A DNA stretch of 64,000 bases, taken from assembly GCA_028023455.1 (NCBI GenBank), contig JAQFVV010000253.1, positions 1,374,469 through 1,438,468 of the forward strand, read 5' to 3'. The notes beneath the pieces are model-generated. The model searched no databases. It was given only the letters and a program-made list of their open reading frames with translations, and was not told the origin of the DNA. The DNA comes from Epiperipatus broadwayi (Eukaryota > Onychophora > Udeonychophora > Euonychophora > Peripatidae). The translations under genes and the position numbers were made by a program. This document shows positions 47,712 to 61,032 of the stretch, one piece after another (the stretch's first letter is position 1; each line of letters starts with the position of its first letter).

Positions 47712-49599
47712 GTACGTCAATATTGCTTTCAAAGATTTTATTATAAAATTAAATAATAATTTGTGTTTGTATCCTAATTATAAATTAAGTAATGAGAATT
47801 TTTTTAAAACTAGATAGCAGTAATGACTATTATTTCTTAGAAGTACTTTTTAAATGACTGCTTGATTAGTGCTTGTTTTTATCAATTTAAAAGTTTAGAT
47901 TGTAAAATTTGAACTGATTTAATGGAAAAGGTAACAACATATCCATTTATTGATAACTGAATAATTTGGGCAACTGTCTATGAAGTACTTGATAATGTAT
48001 TCATAAAAATAAGATGTTTTTTAAAAAAACTTCAACATAGTTAAACTACAATTAGTTATCTAAAACATAAATACACAGCTTTTTGAATTTAAATTTTAAA
48101 AAAAAAAATTTTATTTTCTTAAAATAAACTTAAACTCTATACATCGTCTGCAATAAGAAAGTAAAATCATATTACACTCTTGTTTTGTTTTGTTTTATGA
48201 TCAGTAATGACATTCTATAAATCTGGATTATTTTAAAATTTTACTGAATGACTAAAAATATGAATGTATCCATTTATATCTATTAATTTACAATATTTGA
48301 TTGGAAGCTCAATTGGCTATAAACCAGTCAAAGGTAAAAAAAAATTTAAGTTCCACTTGAATTATGATTTTGCAGGAAAGTTGGATTTACCATTTCACCA
48401 CGAAATTCATCAGTCTATTAATATGACAAATCCTAAAGAGCATTCTATGTATATTTCTTCAAGTCAATGAAGGGTTAATGCCTCTATATGCAAAGCCACA
48501 CATATGAACTTTATTTGAAACTTGTGATAACAAATTTGTTTGCATTCAGAGTGCCCAAAAGTTCAGATACACAGATAATTCATTTACCTTTTTTTCTCTC
48601 TCTTATATATAAGTTAATTTTTATTTTTAGCTCAGATTGGGTTTCAGAGTAATGATGAATATTCGGATATAGTGTTTATGTAAGAAAGAGGGATTCTCAT
48701 ATCTGATATTACTTTGGTAGGCATGTGACATACATTGTATAGTAGGAGCTCTGCTTTAATGTTAGAAATTATTTACATGAAACTTCAAAAATATAAAACA
48801 AATTTCTCACGAATCCACACTTTGGGGAAGGGGGCGGTATTATTTAATATAAAAAAACCATATTTCACCAACGTTTTAAAATCCTCCTCAGTATAACATA
48901 TATTACAGTTAGAATACTATTAATACTAATACTGTCCTTATTATTTAAAAAGTTCTATTGATCAAGCAAAATTTCAAAAGTGATCTTTAACTTTTTGCAA
49001 TAAATAAATTAGATTGTCCATGTTTGTAAATAAAATTAAATGAAACAAACAGTATACAGGAAGTATTTATATATATCTATAAATACATGGATGGTAAAAG
49101 TAATGCTTGTTTGCAATTTTAGCTGAATATGAGTTTACATTAAGGGGACAAAATTCTTGAAATCTAAAATTCACAAATCCAATAGAGATCTGGAATCAGG
49201 GGTTTCAGATTTTGGGCATTTTACCTATGTTGTGAATATTTGCAAACCATTATATGTAGTGACATTGCTAATATAATATTTGTTGAATAATCTTTTTCAA
49301 TTTTATTTACTTATATGCAAAAACAAAGCACAATGGATTATATTTATTTATTTTTTATGATGACAAGAAAAAAAACAATATGAACTATCTTTGGATTCCA
49401 GTTTTTGGGTTACATTGTATATATCATTTTCAACATCTACTTTTTACAAATTATTCTTTGATATTTTAAACTTTCTTTTCTGTTAATGGATCAATAATCA
49501 TTGATTAATGGCCTTACAGTGTAATGAATGTTATTCATTATTTATTCTATTTAGTAGCTTAAGAATTATCTATTTATCTTCATCAAAACCCAATAATCA

Positions 49600-49765
49600 A
49601 AGAGCAGTTTTATCCATAAATGCATTAGTTCTAGTTTGAATCCGGTCTTCACTGATGAAAGCTAAAAGCCAGAAACTGGCTAACCTGGAAATGGGTTTTT
49701 ATAGCACTATTCTTTATATCCATTGATTACTCAAGCTTACAGTGGGTGACTAGTAGTAGGAGGAA
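49600..49765 (+). repeat. Family A, degenerate copy
   Basis: CACTGATGAAAGCTAAAAGC, CAGAAACTGGC and TATCCATTGATTACTCAAGC match the family order, but the cleavage triplet and stem I are lost. The rest of intron 4 (47712-52501) is AT-rich without other recognised genes. Confidence 0.6.
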
Positions 49766-50654
49766 GATAATTGCTCTTGGAGGCTTATGAGAAGTCATAT
49801 GATGTTGTTGGTATTGACCTAATAATTCAAAATCACTTATTTATAATTTTATTTTACAAGGGTTATAATGATGTAATGAGTTTTACAAGCACTTCACTGC
49901 AATGGTTTACTGTAGATTTTGTACTGATTATTAATACTGTAGTTAAATATATATGTATTATGATAATTATCTTATTTATTTTATCTTAGATAGTGATTAA
50001 TGATTCTAAAAAAAGTTCAAATCTTCCAAACAAAAGACTAAAATCCACTTCTCGTTTACCAAAAATATTTTCACTGTAACTATTAAGAAAGTTGTAATCT
50101 TCTTGAATTTGCAATATTTGGTTCGTAGCCTTATTGCAGATATAATGAACTTTATAAAGTATGATTTAATGGGTATTTAAATCGTATATGTATATATCTA
50201 TATATTTATATATGTGTGTAAATCATTCGTCTTCAAATTATGCTTATCATATTCAACCAAATCTTGTTAATAGTTGTGATGGCTAAATTGGATGTGGATA
50301 GAAAATGGAATTTCCAATTTCTATTTTTGTTTAAGTAGATCGTAACTCAGCCAATAATAAATAACAGATCGAATATGCAAATCAATTGAGAAGATAATGT
50401 AACTTCACTCCAATTGGCTTAAATATTTACAAGGGAGAATTAAAAATTAAGATATTAAAGTGAATAATTACTAATTCTGCCTTGTAAATGTTTAAGCCAA
50501 TTGGAATGAAATTGAGTTAACTTTTCGCTTATATATATATTTGCTCCATTATTTATCATTGTCTGAGTTAGGGTCTTTTTAAGCAACTTAAATAAGGATA
50601 GAAAGTAGAAATATTTAGTATTAGTAAATATGGTGTGGAAGTGAATGGCTTTTG

Positions 50655-50860
50655 GCTTAATATATATATATTGTATAGAGATTCTAAAAGACCTGGAAAG
50701 AGACCACATGTGAGATGGGTGAATGAAATAAGAAAATGTAGGGGTGATGTGGAGAAGCTAAAGATCAGAGAAAATGGATTGAACTTGGAGAGACCTTCAT
50801 CCTGCAGTGGATTTATAATGGTTGATGATGATTTTGATGGTGATGATGATGATATACTAT
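50655..50860 (+). mobile_element. RTE-like LINE 3' tail ending in GAT repeats
   Basis: RDSKRPGKRPHVRWVNEIRK, then LNLERPSSCSGFIMV, then a (GAT)n-rich tract at about 50822-50852. RTE-type LINEs typically end in short simple repeats, so this is probably a 5'-truncated copy. Confidence 0.65.
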
Positions 50861-52501
50861 ATATACACATATTTTTAAAAATAAAATTTATGAAAAAACA
50901 ATTTTGGCAAATATTGATAAATTACTAAGCCTAATTTATAATGAAAGGAAAGAAAAGTCTTTTGTTTGTATTGGATTTAGAATTTGTTTTTAGGTTGTTG
51001 TTTTGTTTTTTGTTTTTTGATAAAATCAAGGCAGTTGAGAAGATTAACTTATTGTTTTGGTATATTGTTTTAAATTACTATTTATTAAAAATTGTGTAAC
51101 TTTATAAAAATAAATATGTTTAATTAATGTTTATTTCAATTTTCAGAAATTTAGGTGCTTTAAAAAAAGTTTGAGTGGAAGAATTAAAAAGTCCAGAAGT
51201 GCTATTTATTTGTGATGTTTAGCACTGATACAACTGCAATGTGAAGTGAAAAATTAAAATTTAGAAAATTATTTTTATAATTTTTTATAAAATATTTTTT
51301 CAAAATCTGGATAACTGAAATTATCTGAGGGAGGGGACACATTCAATTTGGCATTTGTAATGATTGTCATGTAAGATTCAAAATGAGGCTATAATTGTCT
51401 CTGTCCTGCTTAATGGATGTTTAATATTACTTGAAAATTTGACACAGTGAAAAGAGTGTAATCATACAATAATACAATCACACTAAAAATAAAATATGGC
51501 TCACAAATCTTTATATAATATGCTCTGGCTGCTGTTCTAATGTTGATGTATTTAGATCTCATAACTGATGAGTTACTCAGTAGCCAAAACATATTTAAGG
51601 TGAGAGATCATTATTATGCATTAGATAGTAATTAATAAAATTTTAAAAAACTTAAATCTACACTAGAAACTTAAAATTCACTTCTCATTTATTAAAAATA
51701 TTATTGTGTGAAATATTGGTGGCACATTCAACTCTACCCGTTGCAATGACTTCATGTTCTTTTTCTGCCAGATGTCAGAAGAGAAAATGCCGCTCAGAAA
51801 ATGTATAAAAACCTGTTAAGCAGATCAAAATTGTCAATGACCCAAGATATAGTTTCAGCACCTAAGGATCTCAAAATTTCTTTTTTATGAAGTTTGATCA
51901 AGAATTTACAATCGAAGCAACAAGGGATAAAAAACGGAATTTATATGAGGTTCCAAACAAATTTTATTTTCCAAATCCAATAATATAGCCAGCTGGATTT
52001 AATTTTCCTAGATACAATTGAGTTTTATTAACAGGTTCGGGACATGTCATGATCATTACGTTCATCTATTTCATAATTGGAATTTAACAGTCATTGATAT
52101 GGCAAAATTGAAAGCCACTCATCACTACAGGTTTCTTCATAATATTTTTTTAATAATTAAGCTGTCTAAAAAAAATTTCATTCGCTTAATAAATACATAT
52201 ATTTCAGTTCATTTATTAATATATATCCGTCTTGCTTGAATGAGGGTTAAATAGCCAGAAATCTCTAGTAATATATATATATATTGCCCGAATTTAGACT
52301 AAATAATTATAAACTGACTTGAAATATGGTATTGATATTTTGTCTTGAGTTGGTTACTGTCTCATCTTTGAAAAAACATTGCGGAAGAGATGTTACAACT
52401 ATATGGAGTACAGAAATATAGTGATAGTGTTGTGAGTGACTATTTTATAGATCTATAATTTTTTTATCTGTCTAATCATGTGATGTTATTATTCGTTTTA
52501 G

Positions 52502-52571
52502 GAGTACCTTCATAGTCGTGGTGTTACTCATCGAGACATCAAACCTGAAAATTTATTATTAGATGAACACG
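52502..52571 (+). CDS. chek1: chk1 exon, catalytic loop
   Basis: EYLHSRGVTHRDIKPENLLL DEH plus one base. HRDIKPEN is the intact catalytic loop with the proton-acceptor aspartate. Acceptor GTTTTAG, donor GTAAGT; phase 0 in, 1 out. LLLDEH followed by DN in the next exon matches arthropod Chk1. Confidence 0.95.
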
Positions 52572-52869
52572 GTAAGTAATTGACTTAAATCACTTAATAG
52601 TATTTATATATGTAAACATTATAAAGTTTGCAGATAGAAATTTTAAGAAAAGTTAAGTGAAAAAATGAATTGTTTAGTATTTTTGTCGATCATATTTACA
52701 TTAGTTTTAGCAGCAATATTTTAAAAAAATTATACCCCAAAAAGTTTTTAGCGATGGAATTTTTTGTAAAGTCAGTATATTCCAAAAATTCATTAGAGAT
52801 AGTTTTTAATAAAGTATCTGTGATTAACTCAACCTATATCAGATACAATATTGCATAGTGTGTTTCAGT

Positions 52870-53340
52870 GAAAAGAAAATAAGTGACTAGTTTCCTGTCT
52901 AAGCTGCCTATAGTGCCATTTCTGAATCAATACGTTTGTTACGTAATGGCTTATTTTAGCTATTCACAAAAAAAATTTTAAACACTAATATGTCGGGATT
53001 ATGGGTTGCAACTCTTAAATATGTCAACGTTTTTTTATCTTGACCCTCAATGGAACAATTCACTAATATTAAATTATATTTTAAATTGGACAAAACTGCC
53101 ATTGAAACATTTAAAATGATTCTCTTTAGGTAGTGAAATCATGAGTCATAAGAATATTTTCAAGTGGTTTTCAGGATTTTGTGATGACAGTGAGAGCTTT
53201 GAAGAAGATCCATGAAGATATGAAAGATATTAATATTTTATATTTAATTTATGATCCAGACACACTTTAAAATGTTTGTTCAGAATGGTTAAACTATATT
53301 GCTGCATAGCTTGGAAAAAGAACCAATCATTTTTTCAATG
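52870..53340 (+). pseudogene. Mariner-like transposase N-terminal fragment, sister of 25730-26200
   Basis: FKLDKTAIETFKMIL, then a frameshift, then MSHKNIFKWFSGFCDDSESF (about 53080-53210). Its upstream sequence also resembles that of the copy at 25730, so both derive from one element family. Confidence 0.55.
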
Positions 53341-55554
53341 GGACACAATATATATATATATATTGAGAGACTTTTATGAGTCAAATTACAATAATATAAT
53401 GGAAAATATCAGTTGGTCGTTAAAATGTTAAAGTTATAGTTTTGAGTTATATTTTAAACTTGAATTTTTAAAATGTGCGATTGGATATATATAACCCACA
53501 CATATACAAGTGTATAATTTTTTTTTTTTTGTTATGAAACTTAATATGATTTTGTAAAACAATTTTTGTAAAGCAAAGTGAACTTTAAAGAGCAAAATAT
53601 CTTATCTTTATACAAGTTTATTTTCTGTCTTTTCAGACAATGCCTGGTATAAGAAATTTGGCTTTAATTACACTAATTTTAAGTATGGAATGTACTTACA
53701 GCAGGTATTGTTCAAGTAAAAATTCCACAAGGTGATTAATTAGAAATTTAATTAATGATGGAATGCTGGCTTATTGCGAGTGGTATTTTTATTTTTTTTT
53801 ATTAAAGCCTGTTTTAGAAGTTTCTGAGAGGGGCTAAAATCATATATAAGCTTCAAAATTTAATGTAAAATATTTTATTCACCTTTTTATGAGTAAATCA
53901 TCAAGCTTCTCCAGACCTTGCTGCTTGTTGTTGATCAATTAATCTCCACTAACCATCAGCAGTGATTCCTGATATCTACTGAGACATGGCTAGCTAAAAG
54001 AAACCATTGTGATCAAATGGATGGACCAGCCATCTCAGTTGTTGTTCTGATAGTAATGAGTGACTGAGACGTTTACACCCTGCCAGACTTCTTACTTCAG
54101 CTCTAAGTCAGTTCCAGCATAATTTCAGCTAATGACTTGACTACCCTGATTTTCTTTGCCGATCAAACAATCTCTAAACCAAAGCACCTATCCAAACCTT
54201 ACTTTCAATAAATGACAAGCTACCCGAATAATCCAGAAAACGTACATACGTATTTCCTTGAATATTAACCCAAAAGTCTGCAGCACCAGTACAGTAATAT
54301 AAAAACTATTTGCTCAAACAAGCCAAGCATGATTAAAATTTACACCTAGAACTTTTAATTATTAATTTAAAGTAACTACTCCTAGAAATATATTGATGTA
54401 ATTTAGTTTTAGTGAATTATATTGCATGTTTTCAATTTTCATTTATTAGTTATAGATAATTTGATAGTATTAATAGTAAGTTGTTTATGTCATTACCAAG
54501 TTATCATGTTTATATTTAGTCATATAATTAAATGTCAGGATTCTCATAGGGTAAAAAAAATAATTTTCTGTTCAAATAATTAGTCATAGGCATTTTTACC
54601 AATTATTGAAGCTGTTATTTGCTTTATTTATTGGTGTGTTGTGACAATAACTTTCTTGAGGTATTTATGAGCTTACATGCTTTGTTCTGTATATACATAA
54701 AGAATGTCTTTCTAACTGTATTGCTGATTTAAAATTTTCTCTTTCGTTAAAATATCATGAAATATTTTAGCTTTAAACATTAGATATTAATTGTGGAGTA
54801 TTTTTTTTTTTTTAGAAATGGACTCAGTTAAACCCTGTCTTGTTGAAGCTTTGATATACCTTACATAGTCTGGCAGTGCCATATCCATATTCAATTAGTG
54901 ACGATATAGAGCCTTTGTCGACAACATCTCTGATAAGCTCTTCACTAATATGCATCTAAACAGGTTACTTATCGCCAACTTTGTGACCTGAATTATTATC
55001 CTTGTCGTGAATTTCAAAATTGTGTCTCCATTATTTTTTCAATTTTATCTTTTCTTTTATACCCAAATGATTATGTGGTAATTTGGCATGCACTCTAGTT
55101 AATTTTTGTAGTGTAAGTTTGAAATCCATCATAATTATTTTAATACTTAGGAAAGAGATAATTATTAGAGTAAGATTTTGGCACACAATTATGTTAAAGT
55201 ATTCGCAGCTCTTTAGATGATGTAAACCAAGAATAAATTCATTAACCATCCATAGAAGAAGTTAATTAGTTTTGAATTTATGTATTTATGATTTTACTAA
55301 TTTATTTTTCATGTTTTATTTTGATAATGTTGATATCTGTTATCTGTCAATCAGTCATTAGTTGAGAATGTCCTGTTCTGAGCTGAGCTAAGCTAATAAT
55401 CATCCATTAGTAAATTAAGTTAGTTTAGTCATACATCATTCACTTATATTTTGATCTCCAAATAAATTTTCCTGCCTGTATAGAGGTCTGGTGGCATCCT
55501 CAAGAATTGGAATGTATGTGTAGTGACCAGTACAATATATATATATATATATAT

Positions 55555-56700
55555 TGTAACGGGATTCAAGAATATAAAAACTTTACAAATTATTCTATGT
55601 CTAATTACTTATTATTTTACTTTATTAAATCATATTAATCTTTAATATGATTTTCAAGATCCCGTTATTCAAGCAGAGGAGCAAATATAGTTAATATTTA
55701 CATATTAATCATACCCCCTGTCAGACCAAGATTTAATAAAAATATTAAAACGACAGTCACTTTTCCAGACAGAGGTAACTCTCTCTCTGGCTGCATAAAA
55801 CATGAAACATCTCATGGGGATATTTATAATGGGTTTAAATCCTAGGATGCCATCTAGTTAATTAAACTAGCCCCAAGAGACAATGTTAACACACTACAAG
55901 CACTTGACCCATGACTAGCTATAAAAAAAAAAAACATGAGATTGGCATCACAGAATATTTAAATAAAATTGTCTATTTACTCATAATTAAACTGAGAGAG
56001 AAACATAAGACGACACTAATAATTTACAACACATTTATTAAATAATACAACATAAATAACAAGAAATATTCAAAAACATAAAACAAAATATGAATTACTA
56101 TAATTTATAGCAATCATATGCTTATGTAAATGTAGTTATTATTAACACTTATATGAATATTTAAAGACAAAATTTAAAAGTTCTATACTGGTATTAAGAA
56201 TTCAAAAGTTCTATTACTAACATCAATGAATATATTTACCTAGGATTTTTGTACAGTCTCTGTTTTTTTATATGGGTAATCACCCCTGTTTTCTGATCCA
56301 GTCAGATTTATGTTAGGGGTATATTTTAATATTGTGACGCTTCTTGGCTCTGCATCCTACAGCGTCGGCTGTTTCCATTGATTTGGCATGGTAAGTTCAA
56401 ACATCAGCAAAAAGGCTAAGTCAGAGTAATACTATTGCATCTGGCTATTGGTACACAGGACGGAGGAAAAATGAACAAACACCCAGCTTCGGTCAAACAA
56501 CGCATTTCTTTTTTAACATGACTGTAAAAAGATTGTTTCATTGTGCTGAACTTTGTTGTTTAGCTGCTTGTAGATTTTGTTCAGTGTTGCTGGCTGACCA
56601 AGGTTAACTCTCTGGTCAACTACTGTCTTCTATAAAATTCTCTGAATAATTTGAATCATCTAAATAATCTTAATTAGAACAATAGGGGATTTCAGCTTTC
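55555..56700 (-). mobile_element. Possible minus-strand LTR, other end undefined
   Basis: TGTAACGGGATTC at 55555, read on the minus strand, is an LTR-like terminus GAATCCCGTTACA, close to the GAATTCCGTTACA end of the LTR at 33683-33695. It is followed outward by AT repeats. The interior is unlike its surroundings (CTCTCTCTCTGGCTGC), but I could not fix the other end or find coding domains. Confidence 0.35.
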
Positions 56701-57400
56701 TATACACTCTGATTCCACCACTGCTCGAATTTTCATCCACATTATCAATTCATTTGATCTTTATTTTTTTAATGAGAACCTTTTTTTTTATTCCCTTATT
56801 TTTCCATTTTAATTACATCAAAATTAGACCTATATTGTTTATTTAATCATTCTGGAATCTTGATCTCCAGAACCTGATGAATCTTGGTACAAATTTGTTG
56901 CAATTAATTATAAACCCTTAATTAAAAATGCTTTTAATCAAAAGTGCTTTTGAAATAATTATATAAAAATAGAATACACAAAAAAAAAAAAGAAAAGAAA
57001 GATAAGTTATAATCAATAATTTAACTTATTTCCCAGGGTGTGTACTTTTCTTTTTATTTTAAGTTTTTCTTTTTCAAACAATTAAATATGGAAATATATA
57101 ATTTTATTTTTCTATTTTATTTTTAAAAAATCATGTAACTCGTGTATATTCACACCCTTACTGTATAGTTTCAATATACCATCATATAAATTAATAAATA
57201 ACAGCTATAGTTAACTTAGAGAAAAGGATTTGAGGAAAACAAAAAATCAGAGGCTGTTGAATACATAATAATGTGTATACACAAATTATGGAAAGTTGGA
57301 CATTAACATTGAAACATTAATGCTGTGTGATTTTAATAAAATTTTATATTTTAACTGTGTTAGTTGAGATGGTATTCGTACTATAGTTATTTATTTATTT

Positions 57401-57490
57401 AATATAGGGGATTTGAACACAGACTTTCAAGCTCCCATAGAATGGATGACTGAAGAGAGCTTGGAAGTCTGGGTTTAAATCCCCTATATT
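57401..57490. repeat. 90-bp palindrome of tRNA-like sequence
   Basis: Left arm AATATAGGGGATTTGAACAC, GACTTTCAAGCTC and right arm GAGCTTGGAAGTCTGGGTTT, AAATCCCCTATATT are reverse complements (~33 bp). Each arm outwards contains a B-box-like GTTCAAATCCCC or GTTTAAATCCCC. Confidence 0.65.
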
Positions 57491-57566
57491 ACATCTAAAC
57501 TCCAGGTATATAAAATATACTTGTATTTAAAATATTATTTATTTGTACATTGGTATATTGAAAATT

Positions 57567-57755
57567 AAGCCAATAAACATCACATGATCACCATTTCCTA
57601 TGCTTGAAACTGATGAAGGCCACAAGCCAGAAACTAGTCTGGGGATATTGGATGAGTAGGCACTAGATGGGGATTTTATGCACAAGCCTTCTGGCATCCA
57701 GTGATTACTCTGGCTTGCAATGAGTGGCTATACGTATAGTGAGTTTTGCCTGTTT
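57567..57755 (+). mobile_element. Family A insertion 5 with 5' inversion and 13-bp target duplication
   Basis: Flanked by TATATTGAAAATT at 57554-57566 and 57756-57768. The first ~40 bp (AAGCCAATAAACATCACATG) are in minus orientation; from about 57607 it is plus: CTGATGA (57610-57616), GGC/GCC stem II, GAAAC, GTC (57637-57639). The ribozyme core is intact but the 5' strand of stem I was lost at the inversion point. Confidence 0.75.
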
Positions 57756-57839
57756 TATATTGAAAATTGTAATTAATTTCAGTATTTTGCTTTATGACAT
57801 AATGATTATTTAGACTCTTAACTTAGAAATTTGAATCTC

Positions 57840-57955
57840 AACTGAATCAAGCTTGAATATTTTTTAGATTACAGAAAACTTAAATTTAAAATTGAGAGAT
57901 TTTTATCTTGCAGTTGATTGAAAATAATGATGATGAAAATGAAAGCTATTTTTCT
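57840..57955 (+). mobile_element. LINE 3' tail fragment
   Basis: LNLKLRDFYLAVD followed by ATAATGATGATGAAAATGAA matches the RTE-like tail plus simple repeat seen at 50783-50852. Confidence 0.4.
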
Positions 57956-58399
57956 TAAAGGGAAGCAAATTTTACGTGTAATTACAAATTTAATATAAAT
58001 GCTTAAATGCCAAACAATTTTCAGAAATTATATACCCATGTTTATGAAAAACCTTCTCTTTTGGTGACAAAGTGATTGCCAAAAATTTAGAATATTCCAT
58101 GATATTATTCATTAATGATCATCAACTTTAGCTATTTTCGATATATCTCTAATCACTGTGTATATATATTTTGAGGAAACATTGAAAATACAACTTTCAT
58201 GCACTTTTACTGGTGAGCATTCTTGTCATAGGCAATAATTATATTCTTTTTTCTTAAATATATATATATATATATGTTGCATTTGACAAGGGTGTTCAGT
58301 CCTAATAATGCATAATGATTGCATTTAATATTGTCAATGGTTTTTCCAAATATAATATTAATATTGCCTTTAATTTCTATAATCAATAAATTTATCCTT

Positions 58400-58530
58400 T
58401 TACATGCATTGATAAAATTATTAAAAAAATTAAACAAATCCACTTTTCTTATTACTATTAGAATGCTTATTTTATTAAAATTAATCAACCTCAACCTTAT
58501 AGTTTCAGTTGATCAGCAATCTTCAGAGTT
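58400..58530 (-). repeat. Family B copy, minus strand
   Basis: The reverse complement reads CTCTGAAGATTGCTGATCAA, TGAAACTATAAGGTTGAGG, TTGATTAATTTTAATAAAAT, AGCATTCTAATAG, matching 59615-59710 in the opposite orientation. The two face each other ~1.1 kb apart around a LINE 3' fragment. Confidence 0.65.
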
Positions 58531-58729
58531 ATAGGATATATATATATATAAATACATGAATACACAAATAATTTATCATATAAACAAACAACATTATATC
58601 TCCTTAAAATTGTCTTATTTTTTACATCTTATTACATCTATCTGTATACTGTATATAAATGGGGCATAATATACGTATGTGTAATATATTTGAACAATAT
58701 ATATATATATATATGTTTGTCCTACAGAC

Positions 58730-59500
58730 ACTTCTCCTCCTCCCATGAGGAGTTGATTGTCATCCTTATTGTTAAAGATTGCAAAATTTATCCCTCTACC
58801 TATTCAGGTTAACTCACAGAAAATTATATACTGGGATGCATACCACCTAACTAATGAAGAAATCTCCCCTATCCCATCACTGCTAACCCTTCCCAATCAT
58901 TCAATCATTAAAAAGTTTAAATAGTGGCATCTCGAACCGAAATTTTTTGATTAAATTAAACTTTAGTGCTCTGGCCACATGCCATTTTCTGGTCAATCGT
59001 AGAAGGTTCTCATAATTGAATCTGGTCTGCCCTTTATGTAAATGGGATGATGACATAATAATACATATTCTGAGCCATTGTAACTCACTCCAATGGGACA
59101 GAGACTTTATTGCATCCATATACAAATCAAGAGTGCCTCTCCTCACCGGACTGATTTCTAGCATATCCAACGGGATCTTTCCATCCATAAGAATCATAAC
59201 TTTTCTGTTGTTTCCCTATTGGTCAACTAGGTGCGCACTCATTTATGGCCATACCTTGGTTGACCATAAGAAATTACTTCTGGCAAAACTTCAGGCCATC
59301 AAAAACAGAGATGAAAAATTAGCTCCAACATCTACAGTGCTACATGGAGCTTTGTAGCAATCGACAATTTATGATTATGCCCAGACCATTGGTATTGGTT
59401 TATGTAACCTTTATTATAGTATCTGTTAACAACATAACTGTTATTGCAATAATGTAAATTTTTGAGCTCACAATAAAATTTCTTGATAAATAAATATATA
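58730..59500 (+). pseudogene. LINE 3' end with zinc-binding tail
   Basis: NLVCPLCKWDDDIIIHILSH C (59019-59080) is a C-x2-C...H...C cluster typical of the C-terminus of several LINE clades, followed by an open stretch to 59357 and a 3'UTR ending in TTGATAAATAAATATATA. The open tail (113 codons from 59016) is undisturbed; upstream frames are broken. Confidence 0.6.
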
Positions 59501-59614
59501 TATTTGACATGCTTCCGTATATATGTAATAAAATATAAAAATAAGTCAATTAAGGAGGTGTAATATTAAATTGTTTGTTTATATGATAAACTATTTCATA
59601 TATTTATATGTATC

Positions 59615-59710
59615 TTAAAACTCTGAAGAAGATTGCTGATTAATCGAAACTGTAAGATTGAGGTTGATTAATTTTATTAAAATAAGCATTGTAATAGTAA
59701 TTAATAACGA
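59615..59710 (+). repeat. Family B copy with hammerhead-like hairpin
   Basis: CTCTGAAGAAGATTGCTGAT, AATCGAAACTGTAAGATTGA. GATT/AATC can form stem II, and GTA could be the cleavage triplet. Stem I pairing is patchy. Confidence 0.55.
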
Positions 59711-59749
59711 TGGATTTGTTTAATTTTTTTAGTTAATAAATTAAATAAT

Positions 59750-59870
59750 CGAATGGCTTCATTGCTCAGAAATTCATAAGGAGTTCGAGCGCCGGAAGGG
59801 TCAGAACTGAAATCGAATCAGTCTTTAGTTTCCAGAGGCATTCAGTCATGCAGGCAATTGATAAATTGAA
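59750..59870 (+). repeat. Family D dispersed repeat, copy 2
   Basis: Diverged copy of 9911-10025, less decayed in its GAGTTCGAGCGCCGGAAG part. Confidence 0.5.
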
Positions 59871-60031
59871 ATAAAAATATGACAGAATGTTTTAATAAAT
59901 TAATGATGAAATTTCATTCCATTTTCAACATATCCCACTTTCTGTGCTTATTATTGTTGATATTTGAAGCATTTATTCATTATGATTTTCCTTAATTTTG
60001 TTGCTTTATCTTTTTATTTTATTTTTTATAG

Positions 60032-60229
60032 ATAATTTAAAAATCATTGATTTTGGTATGGCAACTATATTTAGGCATCAGGGTAGAGAAAGGTTATTAA
60101 ATAGATTATATGGAACTTTGCCCTACATCGCCCCAGAAGTTTTACTTCTAAATGAAATTAAAGAATATAGGGCAGAGCCTGCTGATATCTGGAGCTGTGG
60201 AATTGTACTTGTAGCCCTTCTGGCTGGAG
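60032..60229 (+). CDS. chek1: chk1 exon, DFG to alphaF (last exon in window)
   Basis: Completes D, then [65 protein letters not shown] plus one base. DFG, the activation segment, APE and the alphaF aspartate (DIWSCG) are all present. Human Chk1 has KMCGTLPYVAPE, so the activation-loop cysteine is tyrosine here. Acceptor TTTTATAG, donor GTAAGA; phase 1 out, as expected before the ELPWDQ segment, which was not found up to 64000. Sum of exons: 619 coding bases, 206 residues. Confidence 0.95.
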
Positions 60230-60604
60230 GTAAGAGTATAAAAATTTACTTTTGTGTGTGTAATCCAGTAGATTTAGATTAATGGAATATTATTTATTTG
60301 TATTATGTACATAAAATCATATATTTTGTTTATATCAATAGTTCTTAGCTTCTTTAAAAAAATGCAGTAATTTAAGAATAAGACACAAAACTATATTGTG
60401 AAATAAAATGACTATTAATTATTCACTGAATGATTAAAAACTTACATTATCTCCTTTTTCTTCAAGTTTGGTATAATGTATTCAAGCAAGAGCTACTTGT
60501 AATTTTGTAGTTTTCAATAAATTTCACTATTCAGCTGTTATATTACCATAACAAATTATTGCAGATTTGGCTTTATTTGGTTATACCAAAACAATATTAC
60601 TCAA

Positions 60605-60690
60605 CTCTCAATTTGAAGTCTTTGATGAAAGCAAAAGCCTGTCAGGATTAAATTGTCCTACCATCTGGTAATAATTGATAAATCAAGCTT
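60605..60690 (+). repeat. Family A, very degenerate copy
   Basis: TTTGATGAAAGCAAAAGCCT and a following AATAATTGATAAATCAAGCT preserve the family order only weakly. Confidence 0.35.
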
Positions 60691-61032
60691 ATAATAATAG
60701 AGCTATAGTAGTGAGAGGGAGAATGTTTTTATTTAATTTCTGTTAATACTTTAGAACAAATAAATACAAATCCCTTTTAAAACAAAACATTTTTTCACAA
60801 AAATACTATGTAATAATTTTATTGCAATAAGATCATTCCAGAATAGTAAACAAAATGTTTATTCTGAAATGATATTGTATTTATTTCAAGGATTAGTTTA
60901 CTCAATGGCTCCAAAGATGTTGGAGTTAATTTTTTTTTTGTTTGTTTTGCAGATGTCAATAACATGTTGATTGCCTATTAATACATTTTCTTTGGAGTTT
61001 CTTTCAGTGATGACTTCACTCATCAATACTTG

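Noticed and set aside
55533-55555. AT dinucleotide runs here and at 6823, 58255, 58697
   Set aside because: Ordinary microsatellites; no replication-origin or other structure supported.
58901-59197. 98-codon minus-strand ORF
   Set aside because: It is the shadow of the plus-strand LINE zinc-tail reading frame.
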